From Devosia indica (GTDB taxonomy: Bacteria > Pseudomonadota > Alphaproteobacteria > Rhizobiales > Devosiaceae): a stretch of DNA of 64,000 nt. A program made the translations under genes and the position numbers. Shown here one piece after another: positions 27,108 to 35,718 of this stretch; the first letter of the stretch is position 1; every line of letters starts with the position of its first letter. The DNA is taken from positions 62,001-126,000 of the forward strand of contig NZ_PYVZ01000001.1 in assembly GCF_003056405.1 (NCBI RefSeq), written 5' to 3'. The notes beneath the pieces were generated by a model, which worked only from the letters and a program-made list of their open reading frames with translations, ran no database searches and was not told where the DNA came from.

Positions 27108-29600
27108 CTAATTCTCCCCCGAGGGTTTGGTCGCGTTGATGGCCGTGGGATTGTTTCCCGACTTGCCGGTCAGGGCCGCCATGACCTCGGACCGCGTGCC
27201 GAACATCGAGACTGAGCCATTGTTGAGCACCAAGATCTTGTCCACCACGCTGAGCAAGGCCGGCCGCTGGGTGATGGTCACCACGGTAATCTTCTGCTTG
27301 CGGGCGTGCTCAAGCGCCTTGGCCAGTGCCGCCTCGCCCTGCGAGTCCAGGTTGGAGTTCGGTTCGTCCAGAACCACCAGCTTGGGATTGCCGAAGAAGG
27401 CACGCGCCAGGGCGATGCGCTGCTTCTGTCCCCCGGACAGGGGCGCACCATCGGCAGCGACAAAGGTCTCGTAGCCTTGCGAGAGACCGGCGATCAACTC
27501 ATGGACATCGGCCAGGACGGCTGCATCGAAAATGTCCCTATCGGCGACGTCCTCACGCATGCGGGCGATATTGGCCTTGATGGTGCCGGGAAAGAGCTGC
27601 ACGTCCTGCGGCAGATAGCCGATATTCTCGCCGAACTGGCGCTGGTCCCAGTTGCGCAGATCCATCAGGTCAAGCCGCACCGAACCTGAGGTCGGCAGGA
27701 TCGACCCCACCAGCATCTTGCCCAGTGTCGTCTTGCCGGATCCCGAATTGCCGATCACGGCCAGGGATTCCCCAGGCATCAGGGAGAACGTAATGCCATT
27801 GAGCAAGACCTTCTTGTTGGGCGGTGGAACGAAAAGAATGCGTTCCACATCCAGCCGACCCTTGGGTTCTGGCAGCAGCAGGCGCTCGAAATTGAACGGG
27901 CTTGAGTTGAGCAGTCCCTTGATGCGCCCGAACGAAGCACGGAATTGAGAAAAGCCGTTCCAGCCTTCAATCGTGCCTTCAATCGGGGTGAGGGCGCGCG
28001 CAGCGATGATCGAACCGGCAATGACCATGCCGCCGGTAATTTCGCCCTGGATGGCCAGATAGGCGCCCCAGCCGAGCATGGCCACCTGGGTGAGCAGACG
28101 CACGCCCTTGGAAATGCTCGACATGATGATGTTGCGATCCTGGGCACGCACCTGGGCCTGCAGCGACCCGGCAGTATCCCGGCCCCAGATGCGTACGACC
28201 TCGGGGATCATGGCCAGGGCGTTGATGATCTGGGAATTGCGCGACATGGAATCGAGGTGGAGGGCGGCCCGGCTCAGCAGATTATTGGCATCGGTAAAGG
28301 GACGTGCGGTCATGCGCTGGTTGATCATGGCGATGATCAGCAGGCAGATCGAAGCCCCCACCACGATCAGGCCAAGCTGGGGATGGATCAGAAACACCGC
28401 CAGCACGAAGAGTGGTGCCATGGGTGCATCGAGGAAGGACAGCAGGGTTCCCGAAACGATGAAACTGCGCAATTGCTGCAGATCGCCCAGGACCTGATAG
28501 TCGCGCCCGTTGCTGTGCAATGAAGCGCGTGCCGCAGCGCTGAGAATGGGCGAGCCAAGTTGCACGGCAATCTCGACGGCCGTGCGCATGAGAATGAAGC
28601 GGCGGACCGCATCAAGAATGGCCTGCAGGACCACGGCACCAACCACGGCTGCGGTCAGCATGACCAGCGTGTCCATCGAGCGGCTGGTCAGCACGCGGTC
28701 CGAGATCTGGAACAGGTAGATCGGGATCGCCAGTACCAGAATATTGATGAAGACGGTGAAACCCATGACGATGGCCAGGTTGGTCCGCACCGCCGCCATG
28801 CCATTGGCCAGGCTCTGGGTGAAATTGGGCTGGGCGGCGCGTTTATGGAAGCCCGCGCCGCCGCCGCCCCTGCCCCCTCCATTGCCCGAGCCGTTCGAGC
28901 CCTTGCCGCCGCCATCGCCAGAGGAGGTCTTGCTGGTCGACTTGAGCGGCCCGCGGTCACCCTCCACGATGGGTGGAATGCGGGTTTTGGGCTTGTCCGG
29001 TTCCGGGGTTCGGAAGTCGCGTTGTGGCCATTCCGCGCGGGCCTGGTCTGCCTGCGCGGGTTGGGGGTTATCCTGTTTTGGCGGCGGCGCGGACTCTGGG
29101 CTGGGCGCGACTGGTTGCGCCTTGCGCGCGGGCTCCGGATTTGAAGCGGTCTGGCGCGCCTGTGGGGTGGGTTCGCTGGCCGGCTCCGCCTTTGCCTCAG
29201 CTTGTGCTGGTGCTTGCGGGGCGGAACTGGCCGTGGGTTCCGATTTTGCTGCCGCCTGTGCCGATACCGGCGACACATTGGCGTTCTCGGCTGGCCGCTC
29301 GGGGTTCCCGGAAGCCGCGGGCTGGGCCTCGGTCGGCCGTGGACGCAGGACCGAGCGAGGTGGCGGGGGAGCGCCATTGAACCTTGTGGCGGACGGTGAT
29401 TCCACCGCGCGCTGCGCGGTATTGTCTTCACCGGTCTGGGACGGCGGTGCATAGCCGCGGGCCAGCTCGTCGAGTTCGGCGGCCGCCAGATGGATGTCGT
29501 CCATGATTTGATCCATCCGATCGGACCGGACCTGGTTGGCGTGGCGCAGTTGACGGCCCAACGCCTGTTGGTCGGTGCGGCTCAGGTGCTCAAAAGTCAT
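27108..29600 (-). CDS. type I secretion ATPase/permease (PrtD family) with long Pro/Ala/Gly-rich N-terminal extension
   Basis: This 830-residue protein is a PrtD-type exporter. Residues about 270-560 are the six-helix transmembrane domain (TNLAIVMGFTVFINILVLAIPIYLFQISDRVL), and the C-terminal ATPase has Walker A GNSGSGKTT, signature LSGGQKQR and Walker B LVVLDEPNSNLD. PrtD proteins are usually about 550-600 residues; the first 255 here are extra: a short charged helix-like start, then a low-complexity Pro/Ala/Gln/Glu stretch and a Gly/Asn/Ser linker. This may be a cytosolic substrate-recruiting or regulatory tail. It lies 21 bases after the putative substrate gene. Confidence 0.92.
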   Translation of the reverse strand: MTFEHLSRTDQQALGRQLRHANQVRSDRMDQIMDDIHLAAAELDELARGYAPPSQTGEDNTAQRAVESPSATRFNGAPPPPRSVLRPRPTEAQPAASGNPERPAENANVSPVSAQAAAKSEPTASSAPQAPAQAEAKAEPASEPTPQARQTASNPEPARKAQPVAPSPESAPPPKQDNPQPAQADQARAEWPQRDFRTPEPDKPKTRIPPIVEGDRGPLKSTSKTSSGDGGGKGSNGSGNGGGRGGGGAGFHKRAAQPNFTQSLANGMAAVRTNLAIVMGFTVFINILVLAIPIYLFQISDRVLTSRSMDTLVMLTAAVVGAVVLQAILDAVRRFILMRTAVEIAVQLGSPILSAAARASLHSNGRDYQVLGDLQQLRSFIVSGTLLSFLDAPMAPLFVLAVFLIHPQLGLIVVGASICLLIIAMINQRMTARPFTDANNLLSRAALHLDSMSRNSQIINALAMIPEVVRIWGRDTAGSLQAQVRAQDRNIIMSSISKGVRLLTQVAMLGWGAYLAIQGEITGGMVIAGSIIAARALTPIEGTIEGWNGFSQFRASFGRIKGLLNSSPFNFERLLLPEPKGRLDVERILFVPPPNKKVLLNGITFSLMPGESLAVIGNSGSGKTTLGKMLVGSILPTSGSVRLDLMDLRNWDQRQFGENIGYLPQDVQLFPGTIKANIARMREDVADRDIFDAAVLADVHELIAGLSQGYETFVAADGAPLSGGQKQRIALARAFFGNPKLVVLDEPNSNLDSQGEAALAKALEHARKQKITVVTITQRPALLSVVDKILVLNNGSVSMFGTRSEVMAALTGKSGNNPTAINATKPSGEN

Positions 29601-29621
29601 GTGCTCTATCCGGATACTGAA

Positions 29622-31628
29622 TTACGCGAGGACGGATTGCATGAGGTCGACCGGGGCCGCGTCATGGGTCGTGTCGCCAAGGGCGCTATAGTCTGGGGTG
29701 TCGGCGAGCGTTTCGGTGTGATCGAGAAAGGCGACGACCTCGCTCACCAGAGCGTCGTCGTCATCGCCATCCCCCTGGGCCTCAAGAATATTGGCCTGGA
29801 TCAGGATGGAGTCCGAGTAGTGGTCGCCGCCCACTTCGATGCTGTCACCAAAGGTGTCGTAGTCCTTGATGGCCGCCATGTTGACCAGCGCATTGGAGCC
29901 GGTGTCGATGTTCCACTCGGTAGCAGGCTCCCCGTCGAGGAAGGCCTTTTTCTGCAGGGCGACGAAATCGGCGTCTCCCAGAATATTGGTTTGTTCGATA
30001 TAGCGCAGATCGTAAATGCTGCCGGACACAAAGAGCACGCGGGGAATGGCGATGCCCTCGAAATCCTCGGCCGCATAGAAGCTGGCCGGCATGGACTTGT
30101 TGCCATTGGCCAGGCCATCCATGGCGTCCTTGTAGTGATCGGAAACACCGGATTTAACCTCGGTGGCCCCGACATTGTGGATCGAGGCCTGATTCCAGAG
30201 CAGGTTATTGGAGGTGTTGAGGCTGCCCGAGGCGGAGTAGTCCCCATCATCGCCGGCACCGAGCATGGTGATGGTGTCATTGTCGTACAGGATATTGTTC
30301 TGCACGATGACGTTGGCATCAAACACATTGCCGCCGACCAGGATGAGATCGAAGAGCGAGCCAATATTGGCGAAGTTCACACTGTTCAGGCCAATGTTCT
30401 CGCCACTGGTCACCATGGCATCACTGCCGGTTGCCGTGAGCACCCCGACATCCTCGTCGGACATGAAGGTGAGCTGCTTCATCCATTCAAGAAAAATCAC
30501 ATCGCCCGAGACACATGTGACCTGCCAGTTCTGCGGCATGACGCCCGGATTGGCCTCGGCATTGTCACCGGCAGCATCGAATGTTTCCTGCACGAAACTG
30601 GCGACATTGACCGCCTTGGTCCCCCCGCCTGCCTGTGCATCCAGGGGGAAGTCATCGTTAACATAATCGGTATCACTAAAGGCGTTGGTCTGGATGATGG
30701 CATCGAGCTGGTGGAAGTTTCCACCAACGACGAAATGGGTCCCGACCAGGCCGCCATTGAGCACGACAGCTTCATTGACCAGGAAATTACCGCCGCTGTT
30801 GTAGGTGACAGAGCCCTGGGTTGCGTCGTTCTCAATCTGGATATGGGCTTCGTGCTCGCTGGTAACCTTGATGGTGTCGGGCGGGGGTGCGTCCTCGGCC
30901 TCTGCCTGCAGATGCGATGGCAGTGCATCGGTCAGTTCAGGCGCTTCGGTTTCGAGCTTTCCGTTGACATAGGTGCCGGTCAGGGACTCGACTTGTTCGA
31001 ACTGGGTGTCGGGATTGGACTGGTGGGCCTTGGCGGTGGCGTGCACCGCATCCATGACCAGAGGCACATCGCCATGGCTTGTCATGCCAGGCCCCGAACC
31101 GATTGGACCAAGTATGGCATTGCTGGCTGCCTGGAGCCCGAGCAGTCCGGCGTCGGAACCGGACTGATAGACCAAGGGTTCGTCCAGCGTCCCCATGACG
31201 AAGACATCGTCATCGGACAGGCTGATGGTCTGGGAAAAGACCGCGATGACCGAGCCAGGCTCGGTGCCGATCAGCGGGATCACGATATCGCCCGGGCCCG
31301 TGGGCCATTGTGAGAGCGGCGAGTCCAGTTCGGACGCGGTGAAATCGGGGGTATTGGCAAGCCCGATATTGGTCGGGCCAAACATGACCTCGCCGCGGAT
31401 CAGGAACTCGGGAGGGGCGTAGAACACGCCAGGGGCATAATTGCCCAGGGCATAGGTCTGCAGCACATCAACGGAAACCTGTTGCATTTCCGGAGCTTCG
31501 AGCCCGGCTTCGGCCTCATGCTCGGCCAGGGCCATTTCGAGCCGGACCTTCATGTCTTCGACGGCAATCTGGAAGTAGCCGAGAAAGTGGGCAACAATTT
31601 CTGAAAGGGGATCGCTTGGAAAAAACAC
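29622..31628 (-). CDS. putative type I-secreted protein with internal repeats, unknown function
   Basis: This protein of about 668 residues has no signal peptide and is acidic. It holds four copies of a segment with pattern hhxGGxxxDxxIhQxNIhxDxD (GTG-start residues about 299-323, 428-453, 532-556, 597-622) and three copies of an N-L-N-A motif about 20 residues before them. The repeat pattern suggests a beta-rich rod. Its place directly before the exporter gene makes it the likely secreted cargo. The GTG at 31626-31628 is chosen because AGGAGG lies six bases upstream; a TTG at 31649 would put that site inside the gene. No enzyme motif was recognised. Confidence 0.75.
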   Translation of the reverse strand: MFFPSDPLSEIVAHFLGYFQIAVEDMKVRLEMALAEHEAEAGLEAPEMQQVSVDVLQTYALGNYAPGVFYAPPEFLIRGEVMFGPTNIGLANTPDFTASELDSPLSQWPTGPGDIVIPLIGTEPGSVIAVFSQTISLSDDDVFVMGTLDEPLVYQSGSDAGLLGLQAASNAILGPIGSGPGMTSHGDVPLVMDAVHATAKAHQSNPDTQFEQVESLTGTYVNGKLETEAPELTDALPSHLQAEAEDAPPPDTIKVTSEHEAHIQIENDATQGSVTYNSGGNFLVNEAVVLNGGLVGTHFVVGGNFHQLDAIIQTNAFSDTDYVNDDFPLDAQAGGGTKAVNVASFVQETFDAAGDNAEANPGVMPQNWQVTCVSGDVIFLEWMKQLTFMSDEDVGVLTATGSDAMVTSGENIGLNSVNFANIGSLFDLILVGGNVFDANVIVQNNILYDNDTITMLGAGDDGDYSASGSLNTSNNLLWNQASIHNVGATEVKSGVSDHYKDAMDGLANGNKSMPASFYAAEDFEGIAIPRVLFVSGSIYDLRYIEQTNILGDADFVALQKKAFLDGEPATEWNIDTGSNALVNMAAIKDYDTFGDSIEVGGDHYSDSILIQANILEAQGDGDDDDALVSEVVAFLDHTETLADTPDYSALGDTTHDAAPVDLMQSVLA

Positions 31629-31738
31629 GGGACACCTCCTACTCGCCAATCCGATTCCCAGCGGACTGGCGGAAGTAAGATGATCTGCGCGGTGGGGGCG
31701 CTACCGCGCAGATCTTTGCAAGCGTTGGGGGCGCTCGC

Positions 31739-32917
31739 TTATGCGTCGTCGCTGCTGGCGTCGTTGTTCATGTGGTTGTTGCCACCAACCACCGTCGCAT
31801 CAACTGCGTTCTGCTGCAGGTTGGCACCGAGCACGACTTCCATGTTGAAGGCCGAGCCGGACACCGCTGCACTGGCATCAGCGACGTTGCTGGCGGTCGA
31901 GTTGTTGCCGGCATCACCGTTGAAGTCGTTGCCATTGGCGTCGGCATCGTCCGCAGTTGCATAGGCGTTGTAAGTGCCGTTTGCGTTGTTCTGGACGTTG
32001 CTCAACGTGTCGTTGTCGACAATGTCTGCCACCTGGCTGATGGCAAAGCCGGTGTCGCCACCACCGCCCGAGAAGGCACCGTTGAAGACGTTCTCGAAGT
32101 TGACGTCGTCACCCGGATCGAATTCGAGCGAACCGCTGTTGATGAACAGATTGTCCATCGTGGCGGTGCCGATATCGAGGTCGGCGAAGTCGTCATCGGA
32201 GTTGAACGAACCCGTGGCGTCGTCATCGGAGCTGTTGAACGAATCCTCGATCTCGACATCCACGTCCAGGTCGACATCTGCATCGACAGAGTTGTCGGTG
32301 GAGTTGTCGTTCATTGACCCGTTGACCGAGTTGTTCGAGTTGTCGTTCATCGACCCGTTGACAGACTTGTCGTTGGCAACGTCCTCGATGTGGGCGTCAA
32401 GGTCGACATCGGTCGAGTTGTCATTGTAGGAGTCCGTATTGCCCGAATCCTCAACTTCTACTTCGATATCATCGATCGTGGTTGAATTGTCGGTCGAGTT
32501 GTCGTTGTTGGAGTCCGTGTTCGACTTGTCGTTGAACGAGTCATTCATGGCAAATGCCGTCGACTGATCCCGGTTGTCGGAATTGTCGTTGTTCGAGTTC
32601 GTGTTCGAACTGTCGTTCAGCGAATCTTCGATCTCCACATCCACATCGAGATCATTGTCGGTGGAGTTGTCGTTGTAAGAATCGGTATTGCCCGAATCTT
32701 CAACCTCTACCTCAATGTCATCGACAGTCGTGGAATTGTCAGTCGAATTGTCGTTGAACGAGTCGGCATTCCCCGAATCTTCGATATCCACTTCAATATC
32801 GTCGACAGTTGTCGAATTGTCGGTCGAATTGTCGTTCAAGGAATCTTCGGGTTCGAAGTCGTCAAAGTTGACGGAATTGTCGGTGGCTCCACCGTTGTTG
32901 TTGAAGTCGTCAGCCAT
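31739..32917 (-). CDS. extremely Asp/Asn-rich repeat protein, probable secreted or matrix protein
   Basis: This 392-residue protein is dominated by Asp, Asn and Ser, with only about two Lys and one Arg and no Cys. The first 250 residues repeat a unit built on NDNSTDNS (the NDNS core occurs eight times) alternating with acidic strands such as DDIEVEVED; three 25-residue copies are near identical. Residues about 250-392 are Asn/Ala/Gly-rich with a less regular pattern (SNVQNNANGTYN, GANLQQNAVDATVVGG). ATG 32917 (MADDFNNNGG) follows a GAGGAG site. It leads the type I secretion operon, 110 bases before the next gene, and could be cargo, a Ca-binding scaffold or an amyloid-like fibre subunit. Function unknown. 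Confidence 0.72.
   Translation of the reverse strand: MADDFNNNGGATDNSVNFDDFEPEDSLNDNSTDNSTTVDDIEVDIEDSGNADSFNDNSTDNSTTVDDIEVEVEDSGNTDSYNDNSTDNDLDVDVEIEDSLNDSSNTNSNNDNSDNRDQSTAFAMNDSFNDKSNTDSNNDNSTDNSTTIDDIEVEVEDSGNTDSYNDNSTDVDLDAHIEDVANDKSVNGSMNDNSNNSVNGSMNDNSTDNSVDADVDLDVDVEIEDSFNSSDDDATGSFNSDDDFADLDIGTATMDNLFINSGSLEFDPGDDVNFENVFNGAFSGGGGDTGFAISQVADIVDNDTLSNVQNNANGTYNAYATADDADANGNDFNGDAGNNSTASNVADASAAVSGSAFNMEVVLGANLQQNAVDATVVGGNNHMNNDASSDDA
32170..32845 (-). repeat. in-gene DNA repeats encoding NDNSTDNS/DDIEVEVED units
   Basis: The coding repeats are visible at the DNA level as recurring GTTGTCG and GAGTTGTC words on the plus strand. Copies vary mainly at silent positions, which indicates selection for the peptide rather than recent duplication. 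Confidence 0.75.
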
Positions 32918-33232
32918 AGTCACTCTCCTCAATGAAAAAGATGGCTGAGCAACCAAGACCTCCTGTCATCTCAAATGGAGGCATATTTGGCGGCTCATGA
33001 CCTGCAAGGCATACGCGAGATACTCGGGCTACTGGTGCTGCACGCAAAAACTGATCAACACCGTCAAGTCCAGAACTCAATTACCAAGCACGACACGGCA
33101 TCTGCCGCATCGCGGCTCCAAGTATTGCTCGGTGAGACATGAAGTATAGCGACCACTTCAGGCTAGGCTGAAGGACCCAATACTAATCTTATCGATTTAG
33201 AACATGTGTCCGGTGCGCTAGCGAGCTAGATC

Positions 33233-33262
33233 GTTTTCAATCCCCTGTACGGGGGAGAAAAC
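33233..33262. promoter_or_regulatory. strong hairpin in the secretion-locus divergent region
   Basis: GTTTTC plus TCCCC pair with GGGGA plus GAAAAC, an 11-bp stem with a two-base bulge and six-base loop. It lacks a T-run after the stem, so an operator or 5'-leader structure is more likely than a terminator. Confidence 0.45.
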
Positions 33263-33280
33263 GCGCCGCGTACTCCATCG

Positions 33281-33325
33281 AAAGGTTGATTTGTGCCGGT
33301 CGGAAGAGGCTAGAGATCAACCTTT
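33281..33325. promoter_or_regulatory. inverted repeat AAAGGTTGAT-N25-ATCAACCTTT, possible regulator site
   Basis: Two perfectly complementary 10-base arms lie about 140 bases before the LuxR gene; a third copy of the core, TCAACCTT, is at 33387-33394. The spacing could allow two dimers of the adjacent LuxR-type or BTAD-type regulator. Confidence 0.5.
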
Positions 33326-33463
33326 TGAATTAATCTTGCCGGGGAACGAATCACGCCAGAGTCACGCCCCTGGTGTTAACGTTTTGTCAACCTTGGGAGC
33401 GATGGTGCCAGGCACAACTGGGGACGCAGGTTCACAGTAATCGCAAGGTGAGGGAGTGGTAAA

Positions 33464-34318
33464 GTGCGTGAAAACCTCTATGACGGTCTGCGCAGTCCGC
33501 GTCAGACCGAAGATCGGTCAATAAAGTCCGGCACACTTCGGCTCGTGTTTGTTGCCCCACAACAAGCCATATACCAATGCCTTAGCAGTGCTTTACAGGA
33601 TCATTTTCGCGATACGGATGTTTTTCTGGTCGACCGGATCGATGATCAAGGCGAGCCAGATCATAATGTCGGGCTGGTGCTGCTCGGCGCCGGCGCGCGC
33701 TTGATCGGTGTGGATATCGTCGAGCAATGCCGTCGGCGCTTCCCCAATGCAGCCATTGCGATCGCCATCGACAATGGGCTGCCGGTCGTCGATCCGATAT
33801 TGACGGAACGGCGACTCATCCAGGGCATCCTGCCCACAACCCTGCCGCTCGATGTGTGGTTTGCGCTGATGCGGCTGGTCATGGCGGGCGGTGAATATCT
33901 GCCGCAGGGCGAGGGTGCGAGATCCAATCATACCGCGCCGGTGCATCGGAGCGCCCCGGGCGCGTTGCCGCTTGCTTCGGCCAGCCCGGCCCCGTCCAAC
34001 CGGCAAAGACAGGCAGTCGAGATTCCGGTACAGCAGAACGAGCGGGCCAGCGGTGAGGCGGAAAACGGGCTGGACACGTTGACGGCGCGGGAGCGGGAGA
34101 TCCTCACCCTGGTTTCGGAGGGGTACCAGAACAAGCTGATTGCCGATCGGATGGCCTTGTCGGAGCATACTGTCAAAGCCCATGTGCACAATCTGATCGC
34201 CAAGCTTCGGGTGACCAACCGGACCCAGGCGGCCGCCTATCTGCACGAACACAGGCTCGACAAGAACACCCTCAACACTGGACATGGTGACCACCGCCGG
34301 GCCACCGCCCTGGGGTGA
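33464..34318 (+). CDS. LuxR-family response-regulator-like protein
   Basis: This 284-residue protein has a C-terminal LuxR/FixJ helix-turn-helix (LTAREREILTLVSEGYQNKLIADRMALSEHTVKAHVHNLIAKL). The N-terminal part (about residues 25-140) resembles a receiver fold but I see no clear phospho-acceptor set, so it may not be phosphorylated. A Pro/Ala-rich linker joins them. It starts with GTG (33464) after an AGGGAG site. The end overlaps the next gene (GTGA), and it is divergent from the Asp/Asn-rich protein operon, its likely target. Confidence 0.82.
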   Translation: MRENLYDGLRSPRQTEDRSIKSGTLRLVFVAPQQAIYQCLSSALQDHFRDTDVFLVDRIDDQGEPDHNVGLVLLGAGARLIGVDIVEQCRRRFPNAAIAIAIDNGLPVVDPILTERRLIQGILPTTLPLDVWFALMRLVMAGGEYLPQGEGARSNHTAPVHRSAPGALPLASASPAPSNRQRQAVEIPVQQNERASGEAENGLDTLTAREREILTLVSEGYQNKLIADRMALSEHTVKAHVHNLIAKLRVTNRTQAAAYLHEHRLDKNTLNTGHGDHRRATALG

Positions 34319-34806
34319 ACGCCATGCCCAGCCTGGATAAGGTGCTCCAGCAGGTCGGTCAGTTGAACTATGTGTGGACCAACACGGAAAGCCTGTTCAT
34401 CTATCTGATCGCCCATCTGGCCGGAACGTCCAAGGACGCTGCGGTCATCATATTCCTGACGCTGAACACCACCCGGGCGCGGCTGGACCTGCTCGACAGG
34501 CTGGCCAAATTGCCGGCAACGCCGCCAGAGACCAGGGCGGCGGTGCTGGATCTGACCGAGCGCCTCAAGAAGGAGGCCAAAGTCAGGAACAAATATAACC
34601 ATTGCATCTACTCATTCGACTCCAATGGTGAATTGAGCGGCACGCAATTAATGCGCATTGTCGAGTTTGACGATGCGTTGAAATACGGGAAGGCCGAAGC
34701 ACTGGACGATACCGAGTTTGAGCGGGTTCAGGCCGCCATTCAGGCTATCACTTCGGTCAACCGGGATTTGTGGGCGTTCTTTGCGGCTAGCGGCATCAAG
34801 CCATGA
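34315..34806 (+). CDS. conserved-looking hypothetical protein
   Basis: This 163-residue protein is predicted to be mostly helical, without a signal peptide or clear membrane segment, and with charged helices in the middle (LDLLDRLAKL, LTERLKKEAKVRNKYNHCIY). I do not recognise the family. A GTG at 34315 overlaps the LuxR stop by four bases (coupled translation); ATG 34324 is the alternative. Position between two regulators at the secretion locus suggests a regulatory or signalling accessory role, which is inference only. Confidence 0.65.
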   Translation: MNAMPSLDKVLQQVGQLNYVWTNTESLFIYLIAHLAGTSKDAAVIIFLTLNTTRARLDLLDRLAKLPATPPETRAAVLDLTERLKKEAKVRNKYNHCIYSFDSNGELSGTQLMRIVEFDDALKYGKAEALDDTEFERVQAAIQAITSVNRDLWAFFAASGIKP

Positions 34807-34953
34807 ATTGATCAAGGGCTTACTTGAACTGAACAAATAAAATTGAGCGGCGGACGGCCGAAGCGTAAGTTGTACAATGTACGGCGTTGTTAGGGTAAGA
34901 TCAGCAGTTCTCGTACAGAACCTTGCTGCGTAAGAGAGGGATGGAGGGCGCAG

Positions 34954-35703
34954 ATGGGTACTCAAGCGCCGCACCACACGACAATCAGACTGCTTGGTCC
35001 GTGTTGCCTGCTGGTGGGCAATAATCTGGTCCAGGGTGTCCCTGCGAGTTTTTTCCGGATTGCCGCCTATCTGATCCTCTCCACCCCGGAACAGGTGCAG
35101 GCGCGCAGCCGGCTGGCCGCCCTGTTCTGGCCCAATGCCGATGACGGCAAGGCGGCCGCCAATCTGCGCCAGGCCGTGGCCCGCATCAGGCATGTTCAGG
35201 AGGACCAGGGGTTTACCCTGATCGAAGCCAATGTCTCGACCCTGCATCTGGCGCCCAGCGCCGATGTCTATTGCGACCTGATCGAGATGTCCCGCCATAT
35301 CGCAGGTGAGGTTGTGCTCAATCCGCTTGAGCTTTCGCGCATTTACGGTGGCGAGTTGCTGGCCAACCAGGACGGGAGTGGCGAGGAATTTGAGGACTGG
35401 CTGTCTTCAAAACGCAATGAACTGCTGCTCCATGCTGTCGATGGGATAGCCGAGGGAATGCGCCCGGGCACGCGCTTCACACCGGCCGAACGCAGCATTT
35501 GCGCTCGCCGGTTGCTCGAACTCGATCCCTATCGGGAAGATGCGGTTTGCGTGTTGATGGAAGAGGCGGCCGAGCGCCGGCATTATGCCCGTGTCAACGA
35601 GCTCTACACCTCCATGCGCAGCGTGTTGTCCAATGAGCTGGGCGTTGAACCGAGCCCGGAGACGCGGGCCCTTTACACCAGTTTGATGGAAACGGTGCGC
35701 TGA
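34954..35703 (+). CDS. BTAD-domain (AfsR/SARP-like) regulator
   Basis: This 249-residue protein has an N-terminal winged-helix-like block (IRLLGPCCLLVGNNL; RSRLAALFWPNADDGKAAANLRQAVARIR) and a C-terminal bacterial transcriptional activator domain (RRLLELDPYREDAVCVLMEEAAERRHYARVNELYTSMRSVLSNELGVEPSPETRALY). SARP-like proteins are best known from Streptomyces but also occur in Rhizobiales. It probably controls the secretion and polysaccharide genes on either side. It converges on the xylanase gene with a 15-base gap. Confidence 0.78.
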   Translation: MGTQAPHHTTIRLLGPCCLLVGNNLVQGVPASFFRIAAYLILSTPEQVQARSRLAALFWPNADDGKAAANLRQAVARIRHVQEDQGFTLIEANVSTLHLAPSADVYCDLIEMSRHIAGEVVLNPLELSRIYGGELLANQDGSGEEFEDWLSSKRNELLLHAVDGIAEGMRPGTRFTPAERSICARRLLELDPYREDAVCVLMEEAAERRHYARVNELYTSMRSVLSNELGVEPSPETRALYTSLMETVR

Positions 35704-35718
35704 GCGCGCCCTATTGCC

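Larger units (their letters stand above)
32918..33463. promoter_or_regulatory. 546-base gene-free divergent region before the secretion operon and the LuxR gene
   Basis: No gene was found here. It is clearly less GC-rich than its surroundings and must hold the promoters of the Asp/Asn-rich protein operon (minus) and the LuxR regulator (plus). It contains a hairpin at 33233-33262 and three copies of a TCAACCTT-type word, two of them forming an inverted repeat. Confidence 0.7.

Noticed and set aside
29490..31313. 607-codon open frame on the plus strand across the secreted-protein gene
   Set aside because: Antisense shadow of the repeat protein; the minus-strand gene has operon context, a ribosome site and repeats.
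29622..31628. RTX toxin or haemolysin-type cargo
   Set aside because: No GGxGxDxxx nonapeptide arrays are present, so the usual RTX label is not supported.
32170..32845. Possible CRISPR-like or satellite array
   Set aside because: Repeats are in frame, of varying length, have no unique spacers and encode a conserved peptide pattern, so this is a coding repeat.
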